Positions 45,599 through 54,227 of a DNA stretch of 64,000 nt are shown piece by piece. Below the pieces are notes generated by a model that made no database searches, had not been told where the DNA came from, and saw nothing but the letters and a program-made list of their open reading frames with translations. Every line of letters starts with the position of its first letter. Within the stretch, counting starts at the first letter, position 1. The stretch is taken from positions 310,001-374,000 of the forward strand of contig NZ_JAHKQJ010000007.1 in assembly GCF_018861045.1 (NCBI RefSeq), read 5' to 3'. The DNA comes from Octadecabacter sp. B2R22 (GTDB lineage Bacteria > Pseudomonadota > Alphaproteobacteria > Rhodobacterales > Rhodobacteraceae). A program made the translations under genes and the position numbers.

Positions 45599-46093
45599 CT
45601 ATTCGACGATCATCAAGGGGGCACCGAATTCCACAGCGGATCCGTCGGCGACGACGATGCGCTTAACCGTGCCGGAAGATGGCGCGGGAATGTGGTTCAT
45701 GGTCTTCATGGCTTCAATAATCAGAAGCGTGTCGCCTTCGTTGACGGTGTCGCCAACTTTTACAAAGGCAGGTGCGTCAGGTTCTGGTGCCATATAAACA
45801 GTGCCGACCATTGGTGATGTCACTGCACCGGGCAGGCTTGCGGGATCCGCGCTTGCCTCTGGGGCAGCGGCGGCGGGGGCTGCTGGTGCGGCCGTCGGGG
45901 CCGCAGCAACGGGGGCGGCGGCAATCTGGCTGATCACTTGGGCCGGCTGATGGCGGCTTACCCGCACGTTCAAACTATCGCTTTCGCCGTACTCGCGTTT
46001 GACCTGAAGTTCTGTCAGGTCATTTTCGCGAAGCAATTCAGCCAGCGCTTGGATAAAGCTAACGTCGGTGTCTTGAGGCGTCTTTTTTGTCAT
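45599..46093 (-). CDS. accB: biotin carboxyl carrier protein of acetyl-CoA carboxylase
   Basis: 164 residues. The biotinylated lysine is in IIEAMKTMN near residue 129, with the thumb region [18 protein letters not shown] before it. A Pro/Ala-rich linker (about 58-85) separates the N-terminal helical part from the biotinyl domain. First gene of accBC. The 130 bases upstream presumably hold the promoter. Confidence 0.97.
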   Translation of the reverse strand: MTKKTPQDTDVSFIQALAELLRENDLTELQVKREYGESDSLNVRVSRHQPAQVISQIAAAPVAAAPTAAPAAPAAAAPEASADPASLPGAVTSPMVGTVYMAPEPDAPAFVKVGDTVNEGDTLLIIEAMKTMNHIPAPSSGTVKRIVVADGSAVEFGAPLMIVE

Positions 46094-46225
46094 TTTATTC
46101 CCAGCTCTTTGCCTATCGTTGGTGCGATTGCGGTGCTGTTATCGCAATCAATGCCAAACACCTACACCAAGGCGGCGAGAGGGGGAAGCACGGCAAACGG
46201 GGAAAATTACGTAACGTGAACCCCG

Positions 46226-46552
46226 TTAACGTTCGTTAGGTAAAGATTGCTCTGGGGCATCTTGGCGTTCGGGCAGCATCGTGATGCCATAAGGTTTTAG
46301 CACCCGTTCGGCAGCTGAAACGCCCGATGTGTCCAGTTTGGGGGCGACTTCCTTGTCGGATATCACCGCTTTGCTGACCAACCCTGTCTGGGACTGGTTG
46401 GCGGGTATGGGAAGTGCCACCTCGGGCGTTGGGTCTTTGGTGATGGCTGCAGCGTCAGCCGAGACACGACCATCCTGTTCTGCCGGGGCAGGGGCGGTCT
46501 GTGGCGCGGTCGGCGCGGTGGCCAGTTGTGCCGTTGTGTTCGGAAGTTCCAT
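46226..46552 (-). CDS. hypothetical Pro/Ala-rich protein
   Basis: 108 residues, rich in Ala, Pro, Thr and Gln up to about residue 40, then a more ordered part with AERVLKPYGITMLPERQ. No signal peptide or membrane span. TTGGAG lies eight bases before the ATG, which supports translation. It lies between accB and the acs terminator on the same strand. I do not recognise it, and spurious prediction remains possible. Confidence 0.45.
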   Translation of the reverse strand: MELPNTTAQLATAPTAPQTAPAPAEQDGRVSADAAAITKDPTPEVALPIPANQSQTGLVSKAVISDKEVAPKLDTSGVSAAERVLKPYGITMLPERQDAPEQSLPNER

Positions 46553-46637
46553 TTCTCAAGCTCCAATTCTCAAAAAGGAGCCCCCACCACGGCAACTATG
46601 CGACGTGAGGCATTAAGGAAGAATGAAACTGATAAAG

Positions 46638-46672
46638 AAAAAGCCGCGCAGGCATATGCTGCGCGGCTTTTT
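46638..46672. terminator. bidirectional terminator after acs
   Basis: AAAAAGCCGCGCAG at 46638-46651 pairs with CTGCGCGGCTTTTT at 46659-46672 around a 7-base loop. On the minus strand this gives a 14-base stem flanked by a T run, 22 bases after the acs stop. Confidence 0.95.
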
Positions 46673-46693
46673 GTTGTCACTCGGGTTTGAGCC

Positions 46694-48643
46694 TTAGTCG
46701 GATTTGTTCATCCGGTTCTCGATCAGGTCATCCACAACGGACGGATCCGCCAATGTGGATGTATCCCCCAAGGCACCAAAGTCATCTTCGGCAATCTTGC
46801 GCAGGATACGGCGCATGATCTTGCCTGAACGTGTCTTCGGCAAACCAGGGGCCCATTGGATCAGGTCTGGTTTTGCGATTGGGCCAATCTCGGAACGGAC
46901 CCAAACTTCGAGCTCCTTGCGCAGTTCTGGAGTTGGTTCTTCGCCGTTCATCAAAGTGACGTAAGCGTAGATGCCTTGGCCTTTGATGTCGTGCGGATAG
47001 CCAACAACGGCGGCTTCCGCGACTTTGACGTGCGCCACAAGAGCAGATTCGACTTCTGCGGTGCCCATGCGGTGACCGGATACATTGATCACGTCATCCA
47101 CGCGGCCCGTGACCCAGTAATCGCCATCTTCGTCACGTTTGCAGCCGTCCCCAGAGAAGTAGTAGCCAGCGTAATCGCCGAAGTACGTTTTCTCAAAGCG
47201 TTCATGATCGCCGTAAACGGTCCGCATTTGGCCCGGCCAGCTGTCTTTGATGCAAAGAACGCCTTCGACGCCGTTGCCTTCGATTTCGACACCTGATTGT
47301 GGGTCCAGAACCACGGGCTGAACACCAAAGAACGGTTGCTGTGCCGCACCCGGTTTCAGTGTTGTCGCACCGGGAAGGGGGGTCAGCATGTGACCGCCTG
47401 TTTCCGTCTGCCAGAAGGTATCAACAATCGGGCAGTTTCCTTTGCCGACGACGTCGTTGTACCAGTTCCAGGCTTCTGGGTTGATCGGTTCACCCACAGA
47501 GCCAAGAATGCGCAGATCGGACAGGTCATGCTTTTCAACCCAGTCGTTACCAGCGCCCATCAGGGCACGAATAGCCGTCGGAGCTGTGTAGAACTGGTTG
47601 ACCTTATGCTTGGCGCAGACTTCCCAGAAACGACCCGCGTCAGGGTAAGTTGGAACGCCTTCGAACATGATCGTTGTCGCGCCGTTCGCCAGTGGACCGT
47701 ACACAATGTAGCTGTGCCCTGTGACCCAACCAACATCAGCGGTACACCAGAAGATGTCACCGTCGTGGTAATCAAACGTGTATTGCTGCGTCATCGCGGC
47801 ATAAACAAGGTAGCCACCCGTCGAGTGTACAACACCCTTTGGCTGACCTGTGGAACCAGACGTATATAGAATGAACAGCGGGTCTTCTGCGTTCATCTCT
47901 TCTGGTTTTTGGTAGTCGTCAGCCTCAAGCAACATGTCATTGTAGCTATAGTCACGATCGGTCCATGTGGTCTGCTCACCGGTGCGTTTCACAACAAGGC
48001 ATTTGACGCTCTCTTTGCAGTGCAGCAGTGCCGTATCACAGTTGGATTTCAATGGGGTAGAGCGGCCACCACGTGGCGCGTGGTCTGCCGTAATGACAAC
48101 TTTGGCGTCGGACCCGTTGATCCGTGCGCCAAGTGCGTCTGCCGAGAAGCCAGCGAAAACGATTGAGTGGATCGCACCGATCCGCGCACAGGCCAACATG
48201 GCGTAGGCGGCTTCTGGGATCATCGGGAGATAAAGGACAACACGGTCGCCTTTGCCCACACCCAATTCCTGAAGGATATTTGCCATCTTACAGACGTGAA
48301 CCTGAAGTTCAGCGTAAGTGATGTGCATGGATTCTGTTGTGTTTGGATCATCCGGTTCCCAGATGATTGCAGTCTGATCACCACGTGTCGCAACGTGGCG
48401 GTCCACGCAGTTTGCACTGACGTTCAGTGTGCCGTCCTCGAACCATTTGATATCGACATTGCCTGGCTCAAAGGAGGTGTTCTTTACCTTGGTGTAGGGC
48501 TTGATCCAGTCAATGCGCTTGCCGTGCTCTCCCCAGAACCCTTCTGGATCGGACACGGATTTGGCATACATTTCAGCATAGCCTGCGGCATCAATATGGG
48601 CGCGTTTGGCAACTTCTGCGGTGGGGGGGTAGGTCTTTGACAT
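46694..48643 (-). CDS. acs: acetyl-CoA synthetase
   Basis: 649 residues, normal length. It converts acetate, ATP and CoA to acetyl-CoA through acetyl-AMP. AMP-binding motif [11 protein letters not shown], motif YFSGDG and the C-terminal catalytic lysine K608 in PKTRSGKI, which in relatives is switched off by acetylation, are all intact. AAGGA ribosome site. The liv importer lies directly upstream on the same strand; a hairpin separates them. Both the ScfR regulator and the CrbS-like kinase lie within 8-12 kb. Confidence 0.97.
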   Translation of the reverse strand: MSKTYPPTAEVAKRAHIDAAGYAEMYAKSVSDPEGFWGEHGKRIDWIKPYTKVKNTSFEPGNVDIKWFEDGTLNVSANCVDRHVATRGDQTAIIWEPDDPNTTESMHITYAELQVHVCKMANILQELGVGKGDRVVLYLPMIPEAAYAMLACARIGAIHSIVFAGFSADALGARINGSDAKVVITADHAPRGGRSTPLKSNCDTALLHCKESVKCLVVKRTGEQTTWTDRDYSYNDMLLEADDYQKPEEMNAEDPLFILYTSGSTGQPKGVVHSTGGYLVYAAMTQQYTFDYHDGDIFWCTADVGWVTGHSYIVYGPLANGATTIMFEGVPTYPDAGRFWEVCAKHKVNQFYTAPTAIRALMGAGNDWVEKHDLSDLRILGSVGEPINPEAWNWYNDVVGKGNCPIVDTFWQTETGGHMLTPLPGATTLKPGAAQQPFFGVQPVVLDPQSGVEIEGNGVEGVLCIKDSWPGQMRTVYGDHERFEKTYFGDYAGYYFSGDGCKRDEDGDYWVTGRVDDVINVSGHRMGTAEVESALVAHVKVAEAAVVGYPHDIKGQGIYAYVTLMNGEEPTPELRKELEVWVRSEIGPIAKPDLIQWAPGLPKTRSGKIMRRILRKIAEDDFGALGDTSTLADPSVVDDLIENRMNKSD

Positions 48644-48709
48644 GGGCGTTCCTTAGGTCGAAAGAGCAACAGGGAACCCGTATGGAATGCATATGGAAAC
48701 CATATGGGT

Positions 48710-48736
48710 ATTGCGGGGCCAAGTTGACCCCGCAAT
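48710..48736 (-). terminator. hairpin between livF and acs
   Basis: ATTGCGGGG at 48710-48718 pairs perfectly with CCCCGCAAT at 48728-48736. It sits five bases after the livF stop. No T run on the minus strand, so acs may still be reached by read-through. Confidence 0.55.
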
Positions 48737-48740
48737 GAGA

Positions 48741-49514
48741 TCAGATCGCGAGGTACTTGGAGCGAAGCGCTTCGTCTTCGAGCACTTCTTTTGCAGAGCC
48801 GTCATAGACGACCTTACCAATGTCGAGGATCACAGCGCGGTCTGCAAGCTTCAACGCGGCAACGGCGTTCTGCTCAACGATCACTGTTGTGATACCTTGG
48901 TCGCGGATCAGTTCCAGTGTTTTGGCAATTTCCTGAACGATAACAGGGGCAAGGCCCTCATATGGTTCATCGAGAAGTAGCACTTTAATATCCCGGCAAA
49001 GGGCCCGTGCGATGGCAAGCATCTGCTGTTCACCACCAGAAAGCGTAACGCCTTCTTGAGTGCGGCGTTCCCTAAGGCGCGGGAACAGGTCGTAAACGCG
49101 GTCTAAAGACCAGCCCTTAGGTGGTGCGATCTGCGCCAGCTTGAGGTTCTCTTCCACGGTCAGACCGGGAATGATGTTACGATCTTCCGGCACCAGCTGG
49201 ATCCCAGCTTGCGACGCTTCGTGAGAACGCATGTTGTGAAGCGGCTTATGGTCCAGCCAGATTTCACCGTGCTTCAGTTCGGGGTCATCCATTCGCGCGA
49301 TCGTGCGCAAAGTCGATGTTTTACCCGCACCGTTGCGGCCCAGTAGGGCGAGGATTTCGCCTTCGTGGATGTCAAAGCTAACGCCCTGAACGATGTAGCT
49401 TTCGCCGTAGTAAGCCTCGATGTCCCAAACACTGAGGTATTTGGGGGCGGTTGCCGCCATATTCCGCTTCTTGTCGAATTTGCCTTCGATATCAAGATGT
49501 TCAACGTGTGTCAT
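48741..49514 (-). CDS. livF: branched-chain/amide-type ABC transporter ATPase, LivF
   Basis: 257 residues. An N-terminal extension of about 28 residues precedes the ABC domain, with Walker A GRNGAGKTS, Q-loop LVPEDRNI, signature TLSGGEQQM and Walker B LLLDEPYEGLAP. This is one of the two ATPases of a high-affinity amino-acid, amide or carboxylate uptake system. AAGGA ribosome site. Last gene of the importer operon before acs. Confidence 0.94.
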   Translation of the reverse strand: MTHVEHLDIEGKFDKKRNMAATAPKYLSVWDIEAYYGESYIVQGVSFDIHEGEILALLGRNGAGKTSTLRTIARMDDPELKHGEIWLDHKPLHNMRSHEASQAGIQLVPEDRNIIPGLTVEENLKLAQIAPPKGWSLDRVYDLFPRLRERRTQEGVTLSGGEQQMLAIARALCRDIKVLLLDEPYEGLAPVIVQEIAKTLELIRDQGITTVIVEQNAVAALKLADRAVILDIGKVVYDGSAKEVLEDEALRSKYLAI

Positions 49515-49533
49515 AGTTATTCCTTGCTTGCGT

Positions 49534-49551
49534 GGATGGCCGAAGCCATCC
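49534..49551 (-). repeat. intercistronic UUCG hairpin between livG and livF
   Basis: GGATGGC and GCCATCC (49534-49540 and 49545-49551) around CGAA on the plus strand; on the transcribed minus strand the loop reads TTCG, a very stable tetraloop. It lies 17-20 bases before the livF start. Confidence 0.5.
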
Positions 49552-49559
49552 GACGGCTC

Positions 49560-50318
49560 TTAGACCTGAGCTTCGCCGAGGTAGGCTTCGCGGACTTTTG
49601 GGTGACCTTTGATGTTGTCTGGCGTGTCTTCGACCAGCGGCGTACCTTGGGCCAGAACAGTGATCCGTTCCGCCAAAGAGAACACAACGTTCATGTCGTG
49701 CTCGATGATCGCCATTGTCAGACCACGTTCCTTGCGGATCGTTTTCAACAACTCAATCGTGTTTTCCGTGTCGGCGCGGGCCATGCCGGCTGTTGGCTCA
49801 TCGAGCAACAGAAGACGTGGTTCCTGCACAAGGCACATCGCCATCTCAAGGCGACGTTTATCCCCTCGTGACATGGAGGACGCGATCATCTCGCGCTTGT
49901 CGAGCATTTTCACCTCTTCCAACATGGCTTCGGCTTTCTCGATCATGTCGGCTTCGTGACGTACGCTTTCGATGGCGTGCATACGGAATGCACCATCACG
50001 TTTCGCGAAGCAGGGGATCAACATGTTTTCCATAACGCTGAGGTCTGCAAAGATCTCGGGTGTTTGGAACACGCGGCTGATGCCCATCTGGTTGATTTCG
50101 TGTGGCTGACGACCCAGGACCGACTGCCCGTCAAACACGACAGAACCGGAGTCAGGGATCAATTTGCCAACCAACACGTTGAGGAGGGTGGATTTACCGG
50201 CCCCGTTCGGGCCGATAATTGCGTGGCAGGTGTTTTCTGCAACATCAAGGTTCACATCACCAAGGGCTTGCAGACCACCGAAGCGTTTGTTCACGCCTTT
50301 TACTGAAAGTAGTGCCAT
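49560..50318 (-). CDS. livG: branched-chain/amide-type ABC transporter ATPase, LivG
   Basis: 252 residues. Walker A GPNGAGKSTLL, Q-loop region MGISRVFQTPEIF, signature MSRGDKRRLE and Walker B LLLDEPTAGM. The signature is a variant (MSRGD rather than LSGG), which is a real departure from the consensus. The C-terminal KVREAYLGEAQV block is typical of LivG. AAGGAG ribosome site. Confidence 0.94.
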   Translation of the reverse strand: MALLSVKGVNKRFGGLQALGDVNLDVAENTCHAIIGPNGAGKSTLLNVLVGKLIPDSGSVVFDGQSVLGRQPHEINQMGISRVFQTPEIFADLSVMENMLIPCFAKRDGAFRMHAIESVRHEADMIEKAEAMLEEVKMLDKREMIASSMSRGDKRRLEMAMCLVQEPRLLLLDEPTAGMARADTENTIELLKTIRKERGLTMAIIEHDMNVVFSLAERITVLAQGTPLVEDTPDNIKGHPKVREAYLGEAQV

Positions 50319-50330
50319 TGTTTCGGCTCC

Positions 50331-51524
50331 TTATTCTGCGGGCTTGCTGGCGCCATCAGGCGTGTCAGCGTTTTTGGTGCGGCGGAACTTAGCGGCGATA
50401 CGTTGACCACCTTCTACGAGACCACCAGGAAGGAAGATCACGACCAGCATGAACATGATGCCAAGTGTCAGATGCCAGCCTTTACCGATGAACGGGTAGA
50501 CGAGGGCAACCATGAAATCTTCAAGGCCGTCCGGCATGAAGGCGAACCATTCGTGCAGGATGTCTTTGTTGATCTTGGAAACGATGTTTTCCATGTACTT
50601 AATGAAACCAGCGCCGAGGACGGGGCCAAACAAGGTGCCCGCACCGCCAAGGATCGTCATGATCACGACCTCACCGGAGGCTGTCCAGAACATGCGTTCC
50701 GGGCCAACTTGGGTGTCCATTGCGACCATCAGGCCACCGGCCAAGCCAGCAAACATGCCAGAGATGACAAACGCGGACAGTGTGTAGCGCTTTGGTGTCA
50801 GACCTGTGTAGTTCATCCGTTGCTGGTTGGATTTCACAGCGCGCAACATGATCCCGAACGGGGAGCGGAAGATGCGGATACTGAGGTAAAACGCGGCCAG
50901 CATAAAGGCAGCTGCAATGTAGTAGCCAAGGTTAAATGTGAACAACCAGTTGCCGATGTTCAACTCGAACGAGTTGCCCATTTCGGCCCCAAAGAGGTTC
51001 GCACGACCAATGCTGCCATCTGTTGGCCCGCCCAAGAGAGGGCTGTCGGTGTTCTTGATCTGCAGACCCGTTTCACCACCGGTGATAGGCGTCAGAACAG
51101 AGTAGGCGAGAGCATAAGACATTTGCGCAAAAGCCAATGTCAGGATCGAGAAGTAGATCCCTGAGCGGCGCAGCGACACGTAGCCAACCACAAAGCTAAA
51201 GGCACCTGCAACGATGATCGCAAAAACAATCCCAGGAAGGACGTTCAGAGTGATCAGCTTCAGCGACCAGATCGCTGCGTAGGAACCGACACCCAGAAAG
51301 GCGGCGTGTCCAAAGCTGAGGTAGCCCGTGAGGCCGAACAGCAGGTTAAAGCCAATCGCAAAGATACCGAAGATCACGAAACGCTGCATCAAGTCGGGGT
51401 AGCCCGCGTTGAACTGCGCCATAGCAGAACCTTCAGGGAAGGGGTTGAGGATAAAGGGTGCCAAAATGACAAGCCCGATGACGATCAGCATTAGTTTGCT
51501 GTCTTGTTTAGTTAATCCGAGCAT
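50331..51524 (-). CDS. livM: ABC transporter permease, LivM-type
   Basis: 397 residues with about ten membrane helices and the LivM EAA-like region [24 protein letters not shown] (about 270-295, visible in shorter parts). A C-terminal basic tail follows. It pairs with LivH to form the channel. GGAGG ribosome site overlaps the livH stop; the two genes are separated by only four bases. Confidence 0.93.
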   Translation of the reverse strand: MLGLTKQDSKLMLIVIGLVILAPFILNPFPEGSAMAQFNAGYPDLMQRFVIFGIFAIGFNLLFGLTGYLSFGHAAFLGVGSYAAIWSLKLITLNVLPGIVFAIIVAGAFSFVVGYVSLRRSGIYFSILTLAFAQMSYALAYSVLTPITGGETGLQIKNTDSPLLGGPTDGSIGRANLFGAEMGNSFELNIGNWLFTFNLGYYIAAAFMLAAFYLSIRIFRSPFGIMLRAVKSNQQRMNYTGLTPKRYTLSAFVISGMFAGLAGGLMVAMDTQVGPERMFWTASGEVVIMTILGGAGTLFGPVLGAGFIKYMENIVSKINKDILHEWFAFMPDGLEDFMVALVYPFIGKGWHLTLGIMFMLVVIFLPGGLVEGGQRIAAKFRRTKNADTPDGASKPAE

Positions 51525-51528
51525 GGGT

Positions 51529-52560
51529 TTAGTCCTCCATCACGCCTTTGCGACCCATCAGGCCACGAGGGCGGGTCAACAAGATAACGATTGCGACAAG
51601 GTAGATGATAATTTGGTTGATACCTGGAAGGATATCGACAATGACGGGCATCGAGGCAAAGCTTTCCAGAATGCCGAGCAGGAAGCCTGCAGCAACAGCA
51701 CCAGGCAGCGAGCCCATACCGCCCACAACAACCACAACAAAGCTGAGGACCAAGAAATCCATTCCCATATGGTAGTTCGGAGCAACGATTGGCGCGTACA
51801 TCACACCGGCAACACCCGCCACGGCGGCAGCAAGGCCGAACATGAACGTAAAGCGTTTGTCGATGTCGATACCCAAGAGGCCAACAGTCTCACGGTCAGC
51901 CATACCTGCACGCACAACCATCCCGAAGGTGGTGAACTGCAAGAAGGCGAACACAGCGGCGATGATAACAGCCGAGAAGAAGAAGTAGACCAAGCGCCAG
52001 TACGGATACATGATCGCGTTGGCTTCGTAGCCAAGGAACACACCGAAGTCCAAAGAGCCTTTGAACGCGTCTGGGGCAGGGGTCTGGATCGGGTTTGCAC
52101 CGAAGAAGTACTTGATGACTTCCTGCAAAACGATGGCAAGGCCGAAGGTCACAAGGATCTGGTCCGCGTGTGGGCGCTTGTAGAAGTGCTTGATCAAGCC
52201 GCGTTCCATAATGAACCCAACACCGATCATAACCGGAATAGAGAACAGGATCGCCAAAGGCACAGCCCAGTCCATAATCGCGGCGCCGGCGGCTTCACCA
52301 AACATGTCTTGGACGTAGAACACTTTGTTCATCGCGGGGTTACCCAGAAAGTCCAGGCGGGTAGGGTCGGCAACTTCGTGCGACGCTGACAAAATACGTG
52401 ACAGGATAACGGCACAGAACGAGCCCAGCATGAACAAAGCGCCGTGCGCAAAGTTCACAACACCGAGCGTGCCGAAAATGAGGGTCAGACCAAGAGCAAT
52501 CAGCGCATAAGCGGAGCCCTTGTCTAGACCGTTGAGAATTTGAACGATGATCTGGTCCAT
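51529..52560 (-). CDS. livH: ABC transporter permease, LivH-type
   Basis: 343 residues with about eight to nine helices. The N-terminal [17 protein letters not shown] and the block [20 protein letters not shown] are the LivH signature. It is longer than the E. coli version because of an insert between helices (about 60-150). Second gene after the binding protein. Confidence 0.93.
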   Translation of the reverse strand: MDQIIVQILNGLDKGSAYALIALGLTLIFGTLGVVNFAHGALFMLGSFCAVILSRILSASHEVADPTRLDFLGNPAMNKVFYVQDMFGEAAGAAIMDWAVPLAILFSIPVMIGVGFIMERGLIKHFYKRPHADQILVTFGLAIVLQEVIKYFFGANPIQTPAPDAFKGSLDFGVFLGYEANAIMYPYWRLVYFFFSAVIIAAVFAFLQFTTFGMVVRAGMADRETVGLLGIDIDKRFTFMFGLAAAVAGVAGVMYAPIVAPNYHMGMDFLVLSFVVVVVGGMGSLPGAVAAGFLLGILESFASMPVIVDILPGINQIIIYLVAIVILLTRPRGLMGRKGVMED

Positions 52561-52614
52561 GGACGGCGCCTCGGTTCAGGAGAAATAGGAAAGGGGGGTG
52601 CAACGATTTGGTGT

Positions 52615-52640
52615 GGATGCGCGGCCAAAGCCGCGCATCC
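52615..52640 (-). terminator. strong hairpin after the binding-protein gene
   Basis: GGATGCGCGGC at 52615-52625 and GCCGCGCATCC at 52630-52640 pair perfectly (11 base pairs, loop CAAA). It is 22 bases after the binding-protein stop and about 55 bases before livH. Such hairpins protect the upstream mRNA or partly terminate transcription, giving more binding protein than permease. Confidence 0.75.
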
Positions 52641-52662
52641 GAAGTATTTTAAGAACAGTCGC

Positions 52663-54012
52663 TTACGCGCCGTTGTTACACTCACCGAGAGTGGCTTCTG
52701 CGCCGCCCATCTGTGGGTGATCAGGAGAGTACATAACCTGATCAACCGGAGTAACTTCGACAACTTCGAGAAGGTCGAATTCGGACTCTGGGTTGTCTTT
52801 ACCCTTCACGACCAGCACGTCTTTGAAGCACTGGTGGTCATCGCCACGGTAAAGTGTCTTACCGTTGCCCAAACCGTCGAACTCAAAGTCTTCAAGCGCT
52901 TCAGCAACCGCACAAGGTGCGAAGGAGCCAGCACGTGTAACCGCATCCGCGTAAAGCAGTGTTTGCACGTATGTTGTGTGCGCTGCTGTGGATGGTGGGA
53001 AGCCGTACTTGGTACCGAAGGAGCGAACAAACGCCTGAGAACCTTCGTCCTGCAGGGACCAGTGCCAGTTGGTGGAACCAAGGATACCCTTGATGTTCTC
53101 GCCAGCACCACGTGCCATCAGACGGGAGAACAATGGAACAACGATTTCGAAGTCCTTGCCGTTTGCCTGAGCTTCACGAAGACCGAACTGAACAGCAGAG
53201 GTCAAAGAGTTGACCATGTTCCCGCCGTAGTGGTTCAGAACCAGAACGTCGGCACCGGAGTTCAGAACTGGTGCGATGTAGGAAGAGAAGTCAGTCTGTG
53301 TCAGTGGTGTTTTGACAGAGTTCACTGTTTCCCAGCCAACAGCTTCTGTGGAGGCACGGATGGCTTCCTCAGTTGTGTAGCCCCAGTTGTAGTCTGCAGT
53401 CAGGTGGTATGCTTTACGGTCAGAACCGTAACGCGCCGCCAGAACCGGAGCCAGAGCAGCACCTGTCATGTAGGAGTTGAAGAAGTGGCGGAAACCGTTC
53501 GCTTTACGGTCTTTACCAGTTGTGTCGTTGGAGTGTGTAAGGCCAGCCATAAAGATGACGCCAGCTTCTTGACACAGAGCCTGAACAGCAACAGCCACAC
53601 CGGAGGAAGACCCACCAGTAATCATGATTGCGCCGTCTTTTTCGATCATGGAACGAGCAGATGCACGGGCAGCGTCAGACTTTGTCTGAGTGTCACCTGT
53701 TACATACTTAACTTCGCGGCCCAGAATACCTGTACCGTCGAGCGCTTTGGAGCTGAATGTGCTCAGCATGCCGCCGTCGCCACCGCCGTTGATGTGCTCA
53801 ACAGCCAGTTCGTATGCGCGCAGTTCGTCCGCACCCTCGTCCGCGTAAGGACCAGTTTGTGGAACGTTGAAGCCGAGTGTGACTTCGCTTGCGCCAGGCG
53901 CGTTCGTGAAGCCGGACTCTTGAGCGCGCAGATATTGTGGAAGCGCCATGCCAGCACCAGCGACGGCACCAGTCTTAAGCACACCACGACGTGTGAAGTT
54001 TGATTTGGACAT
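52663..54012 (-). CDS. ABC transporter substrate-binding protein (Tat-dependent)
   Basis: 449 residues. Twin-arginine signal: NFTRRGVLKTGAVAGAG (about 5-21), then hydrophobic stretch to the QAES region. The body is the LivK/amide-binding fold, with NVPQTGPYADEG, IKDGAIMI-like DGAIMITGGSSSG, and a paired HNWY-like site not identifiable by eye. Ligand class is not recoverable from motifs. GGAGGA ribosome site. The promoter region 54013-54227 is shared with the divergent regulator and carries two TTTTGTAAA copies. Confidence 0.92.
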   Translation of the reverse strand: MSKSNFTRRGVLKTGAVAGAGMALPQYLRAQESGFTNAPGASEVTLGFNVPQTGPYADEGADELRAYELAVEHINGGGDGGMLSTFSSKALDGTGILGREVKYVTGDTQTKSDAARASARSMIEKDGAIMITGGSSSGVAVAVQALCQEAGVIFMAGLTHSNDTTGKDRKANGFRHFFNSYMTGAALAPVLAARYGSDRKAYHLTADYNWGYTTEEAIRASTEAVGWETVNSVKTPLTQTDFSSYIAPVLNSGADVLVLNHYGGNMVNSLTSAVQFGLREAQANGKDFEIVVPLFSRLMARGAGENIKGILGSTNWHWSLQDEGSQAFVRSFGTKYGFPPSTAAHTTYVQTLLYADAVTRAGSFAPCAVAEALEDFEFDGLGNGKTLYRGDDHQCFKDVLVVKGKDNPESEFDLLEVVEVTPVDQVMYSPDHPQMGGAEATLGECNNGA

Positions 54013-54135
54013 ATAGTATCCTCCCTAGAGAAATGCGGAGAGCCTCCCAGCTAAATCCGCACGTGCTTTTAGTAGCTTCATCATTAGAGGGGGGATTAGA
54101 AAGTTTCACAATAAGGCCTCCACAAGAAAGGTTAT

Positions 54136-54176
54136 TTTTGTAAAGACTTCGACGCTGCGTTGCGGTATTTTGTAAA
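54136..54176. promoter_or_regulatory. two direct copies of TTTTGTAAA in the divergent promoter region
   Basis: TTTTGTAAA occurs at 54136-54144 and again at 54168-54176, 32 bases apart, close to three helical turns. RamB-type regulators recognise similar TTTGCAAA-like elements in actinobacteria (general knowledge), so this could be an operator for the adjacent ScfR-like protein. Confidence 0.5.
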
Positions 54177-54227
54177 AAAGTTGTCAACGCGCTGCGGCAT
54201 AGCGATGAAAACACTAAGGGAATCTTA

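Noticed and set aside
52540-54003. 487-codon open frame on the plus strand
   Set aside because: It is antisense to the binding-protein gene, rich in Cys/His/Val in the way typical of shadow frames, and has no ribosome site or family match.
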